From CAZSLZ01 sp964607865 (GTDB lineage Bacteria; Vulcanimicrobiota; JAJTBE01; CAZSLZ01): DNA of 8,007 bases. A program made the translations under genes and the position numbers. The stretch lies in NCBI GenBank assembly GCA_964607865.1, contig CAZSLZ010000141.1:1-8007 (forward strand), written 5' to 3'. The notes beneath the pieces are model-generated. The model was not told the DNA's origin, did no database searches, and was given only the letters and a program-made list of their open reading frames with translations. Every line of letters starts with the position of its first letter. The stretch's first letter is position 1. Shown here one piece after another: positions 6,664 to 8,007 of this stretch.

Positions 6664-7373
6664 TATCTGCTGGTCTGCTCTTTATGCCCAGCCAGCTCCA
6701 AACGGGAATGAAGATTCCTTGTAACTGCCATCATCTGCTGAGTGTTCTTGTTGATTTTTTCCAACTCTTTTGAATCAAGGGTCAGCAAATAGTCTTTTTC
6801 ATTACGGCGAATCTCAAGGAGGAACTTTATGATTGTGTTTGCATCCTCAGCTTTGGATAATTTATCGTCCAGGACCGCAATACCCGCTTTGGAAGCACGG
6901 GCCTGCCTGAACTGGGCCATTTCATCCCTTCTTAAGTAAACAGCTGCAGTTTCGAGCTTTTTTGCGCTTTCCACCATATTTTTTTCAGCAATTTCCTTCT
7001 CATTCTCTAAAGCAACATAATTATTGAAAGACTCTTCATAATTATCAGTGCTGGCAATAACCTGATCCATCTGTTTTATATTATAAGAATCCTTAAACAT
7101 TGCCTGGGTTGCCTTCGCCTGGCTGCGTATATTGTCAGCCACCACCTTCAGTTCTTCAATATACTCGTTTCCGGGCTCAATAATATAGTTTTTCTCTATC
7201 TTTCTTGCTTCCTTAATATCTTTTACCATTTTATTTACATCGTTTGAATTGTTAACCCTTTCCAAAAGTGCGTTGTTTCCCGTCCAGGCAATCAGCATTA
7301 TCAAGGATGCCAAAAATATTAATAAAACAAATCCCCCTCCAATTTTATGGTACAGCTTGAAGTTGTTGGGCAT
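6663..7373 (-). CDS. Chemoreceptor fragment, N-terminal: membrane anchor and HBM-like sensor
   Basis: I place the start at 7373 rather than 7400 because a perfect AGGAGG lies seven bases before the ATG at 7373, giving 236 residues. Residues about 13-33 form a membrane helix (GGGFVLLIFLASLIMLIAWTG), preceded by a short basic cytoplasmic stretch. The rest is almost entirely helical and periplasmic. It contains two related stretches, KIEKNYIIEPGNEYIEEL and RRNEKDYLLTLDSKELEKI, as expected for the two stacked modules of an HBM (helical bimodular) sensor, which in studied cases such as McpS binds organic acids; the ligand here is unknown. The fragment ends abruptly at TAA inside what should be the last periplasmic helix, with no second membrane segment. 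Alone it could not signal. Confidence 0.75.
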   Translation of the reverse strand: MPNNFKLYHKIGGGFVLLIFLASLIMLIAWTGNNALLERVNNSNDVNKMVKDIKEARKIEKNYIIEPGNEYIEELKVVADNIRSQAKATQAMFKDSYNIKQMDQVIASTDNYEESFNNYVALENEKEIAEKNMVESAKKLETAAVYLRRDEMAQFRQARASKAGIAVLDDKLSKAEDANTIIKFLLEIRRNEKDYLLTLDSKELEKINKNTQQMMAVTRNLHSRLELAGHKEQTSR

Positions 7374-7380
7374 AAAAATT

Positions 7381-7386
7381 CCTCCT
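7381..7386 (-). promoter_or_regulatory. Shine-Dalgarno AGGAGG that fixes the chemoreceptor start at 7373
   Basis: Perfect AGGAGG on the minus strand, seven bases before ATG at 7373-7371. The upstream in-frame ATG at 7400 has no comparable site, and starting there would place this motif inside the coding region. Confidence 0.85.
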
Positions 7387-7400
7387 GTTAAATTCTTCAT

Positions 7401-7747
7401 TTATTTAGTTAATCGCTTTTATTTATATTTTTAATTATTATTTTTTTTTGAAAATCACTTTTTGATTATTTATACTTTAGTATAATTTTTTATTTTTGAT
7501 GAATTTTAAAATTTGTAATAGTAAATTGATCTGGAATCAAATGAAGAAAGTATAGTTGACAGCCCAATGATAGCAGAAAAAACTATTTTATTGTGCTTTT
7601 TTGTTATGACAAGCAATCTTTACCAGCTCAAACATAGCTAACAAAATTGATTTTTTTTATTTTACTCTCAAGGTTCAAAGTATTTGTTCGGAAATTATAA
7701 TTGATATAATAAGAATTTTAGAATTTTATTTAATTACTAATCCTCTG
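7401..7747. other. AT-rich intergenic region without a recognisable gene
   Basis: Very AT-rich stretch upstream of the chemoreceptor. It contains poly-T runs and a palindrome TATACTTTAGTATA at 7471-7484. No frame shows a protein I can recognise and no tRNA-like fold is apparent. The chemoreceptor promoter should lie in the first part, but I could not pick out a convincing -35/-10 pair on the minus strand. Confidence 0.6.
7683..7710 (+). promoter_or_regulatory. Possible extended -10 promoter directed into the hairpin block
   Basis: TGATATAAT at 7702-7710 is a perfect extended -10 (TGn followed by TATAAT). A weak -35 match, TTTGTT at 7683-7688, lies 16 bases before TATAAT. Transcription from here would enter the structured region that begins about 40 bases downstream. 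The AT-rich background weakens the call. Confidence 0.35.
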
Positions 7748-7827
7748 GAACATTTGGATGCGTGTTCAGGTAAGGTTCTAATCTGGGAGGTTATACTGAT
7801 TCCCAGGAAACTTCAACGATTGTTGAA
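7748..7827. repeat. Three short hairpins leading into the palindrome cluster
   Basis: GAACA (7748-7752) pairs with TGTTC (7763-7767); CTGGGA (7783-7788) pairs with TCCCAG (7801-7806); TTCAAC (7812-7817) pairs with GTTGAA (7822-7827) across a four-base loop. Each is perfect but short (5-6 base pairs), so individually weak; they gain interest from the cluster that follows. Confidence 0.4.
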
Positions 7828-7856
7828 AGAAAAAACGAAATCTACACAAGAACGTA

Positions 7857-7886
7857 ATCACGAGCATCCGCAGGATGCGTGGTGAT
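7857..7886. repeat. REP-like palindrome with nested hairpin
   Basis: GCATCC (7864-7869) and GGATGC (7873-7878) close a three-base loop. Outside them, ATCAC (7857-7861) pairs with GTGAT (7882-7886) across a small internal loop. The flanks GTAATCACGAG and CGTGGTGATCT recall the dispersed palindromes of the form GTCATTGCGAG...CGAAGCAATCT found in many bacterial genomes; that likeness is from memory, not a search. Confidence 0.6.
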
Positions 7887-7890
7887 CTCT

Positions 7891-7953
7891 CCCCATTTGG
7901 AATGGGGAAATGTATCGTTCGCCCCAATTTAGAATTGGGGAACATAGTGTTCG
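7891..7953. repeat. Tandem pair of 31-32 base hairpin-plus-tail units
   Basis: Unit one (7891-7921) is CCCCATT-TGG-AATGGGG followed by a 14-base tail ending in GTTCG. Unit two (7922-7953) is CCCCAATT-TAG-AATTGGGG followed by a 13-base tail, also ending in GTTCG. Both stems are perfect (7 and 8 base pairs), and the changes between copies keep the pairing, so structure seems to be preserved. In unit two a further GAACA-TAG-TGTTC hairpin (7940-7952) overlaps the stem end. Confidence 0.75.
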
Positions 7954-7969
7954 CAATGTAGCTTTTTTT

Positions 7970-7988
7970 ACCCGGCAAAAATCCGGGT
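7970..7988. repeat. ACCCGG/CCGGGT hairpin near the right edge
   Basis: ACCCGG (7970-7975) and CCGGGT (7983-7988) form a perfect six-base-pair stem with an A-rich seven-base loop. Seven T precede it on the plus strand (7963-7969). Since the T run is before and not after the stem, and becomes A on the other strand, it is not a standard intrinsic terminator in either direction. Confidence 0.55.
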
Positions 7989-8007
7989 GCTCACGAACGC
8001 AAGGTAA

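Larger units (their letters stand above)
5857..7373 (-). pseudogene. Broken methyl-accepting chemotaxis protein (frameshift plus missing signalling tip)
   Basis: Taken together, 7373-5857 reads as one chemoreceptor: cytoplasmic start, first membrane helix, long helical HBM-like periplasmic sensor, second membrane helix, start of HAMP, end of the signalling domain, and a charged tail. Two lesions are visible. First, the sensor frame stops at 6665-6663 while the following frame continues the sensor helix; the two frames overlap only between 6684 and 6663, so a one-base loss (or two-base gain) there would explain the split. Second, the sequence passes from the beginning of HAMP (IIKPVNQALELS) directly into the last part of the signalling helix (LSTSSVQIAEEAG). 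Most of HAMP, the first methylation helix and the CheA/CheW-binding hairpin tip are missing, by my estimate some 200 residues. The rejoined product would be about 505 residues. A sequencing error could make the frameshift, but not the deletion, which is in frame. Confidence 0.72.

Noticed and set aside
6670..6690. Programmed -1 frameshift as the explanation for the split chemoreceptor.
   Set aside because: No X-XXY-YYZ slippery heptamer in the overlap and no clear stimulatory element noticed; together with the missing tip, decay or a sequencing error is simpler.
7374..7400. Upstream in-frame ATG at 7400 as chemoreceptor start.
   Set aside because: The AGGAGG at 7386-7381 lies inside that extension and is ideally placed for the ATG at 7373.
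7401..7440. Sigma-28-like sequence (TAAA ... GCGATTAA, minus strand) before the chemoreceptor.
   Set aside because: The -10 differs from GCCGATAA and the spacing is about 13, not 15; in AT-rich DNA this is a weak match.
7556..7590. TTGACA on the plus strand as a -35 box.
   Set aside because: No acceptable -10 box at 16-18 bases downstream.
7774..7857. Short open stretch on the plus strand (GSNLGGYTDSQETS... ending at TAA 7855) that vaguely resembles a transposase tail before a structured end.
   Set aside because: Only 27 codons, no start codon and no conserved motif; not enough to call a tnpB remnant.
7857..7953. Possible CRISPR array from repeated hairpins.
   Set aside because: Only two similar units with no spacer of regular length between them, and the units themselves diverge; no cas gene in the window.
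7778..7978. Minus-strand open frame of 66 codons through the hairpin block.
   Set aside because: It crosses all the palindromes, has no ribosome binding site and no recognisable domain; the frame is probably accidental.

Overview
The window is an AT-rich bacterial chromosomal segment. The chemoreceptor has an HBM-type sensor and a long linker ending in an aromatic pentapeptide. Two M16 proteases carry signal peptides, and the regulators are of hybrid-kinase and CheY type. Together these suggest a motile Gram-negative bacterium, and the chemoreceptor tail and MEMO-like protein look most like Desulfobacterota. That placement is an inference from protein style and is not firm.

Layout: positions 2-1620 (+) hold the 3' part of a hybrid histidine kinase, cut by the left edge, and a stand-alone CheY-like response regulator. 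Converging on them with a one-base gap is a minus-strand cluster of three genes, transcribed from about 5714 down to 1622. It runs from an AmmeMemoRadiSam system protein B (MEMO-like), through an exported M16 peptidase with an intact zinc site, to a second exported M16 protein that has lost the zinc site. The second protein keeps the R-x6-Y pair that the first lacks, so the two probably form one active heterodimer.

Upstream of that cluster, also on the minus strand and separated from it by a strong hairpin terminator, lies a chemoreceptor in two pieces (7373-5857). The sensor half ends at 6663, exactly where the next frame takes over, so a frameshift is likely. Independently, the cytoplasmic half jumps from the start of HAMP to the last part of the signalling helix. 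The hairpin tip that binds CheA and CheW is absent. I read it as a decaying chemoreceptor gene with two lesions.

The right end (7401-8007) has no convincing gene. Positions 7401-7740 are very AT-rich. From about 7748 to 7988 the sequence becomes a dense series of short perfect hairpins, including two tandem copies of a 31-32 base hairpin-plus-tail unit. An extended -10 promoter-like sequence points into this block. It may be a cluster of REP-like palindromes, the end of a mobile element, or a structured RNA; the window ends before this can be decided. This block and the tip-less chemoreceptor are the parts most worth a second look.
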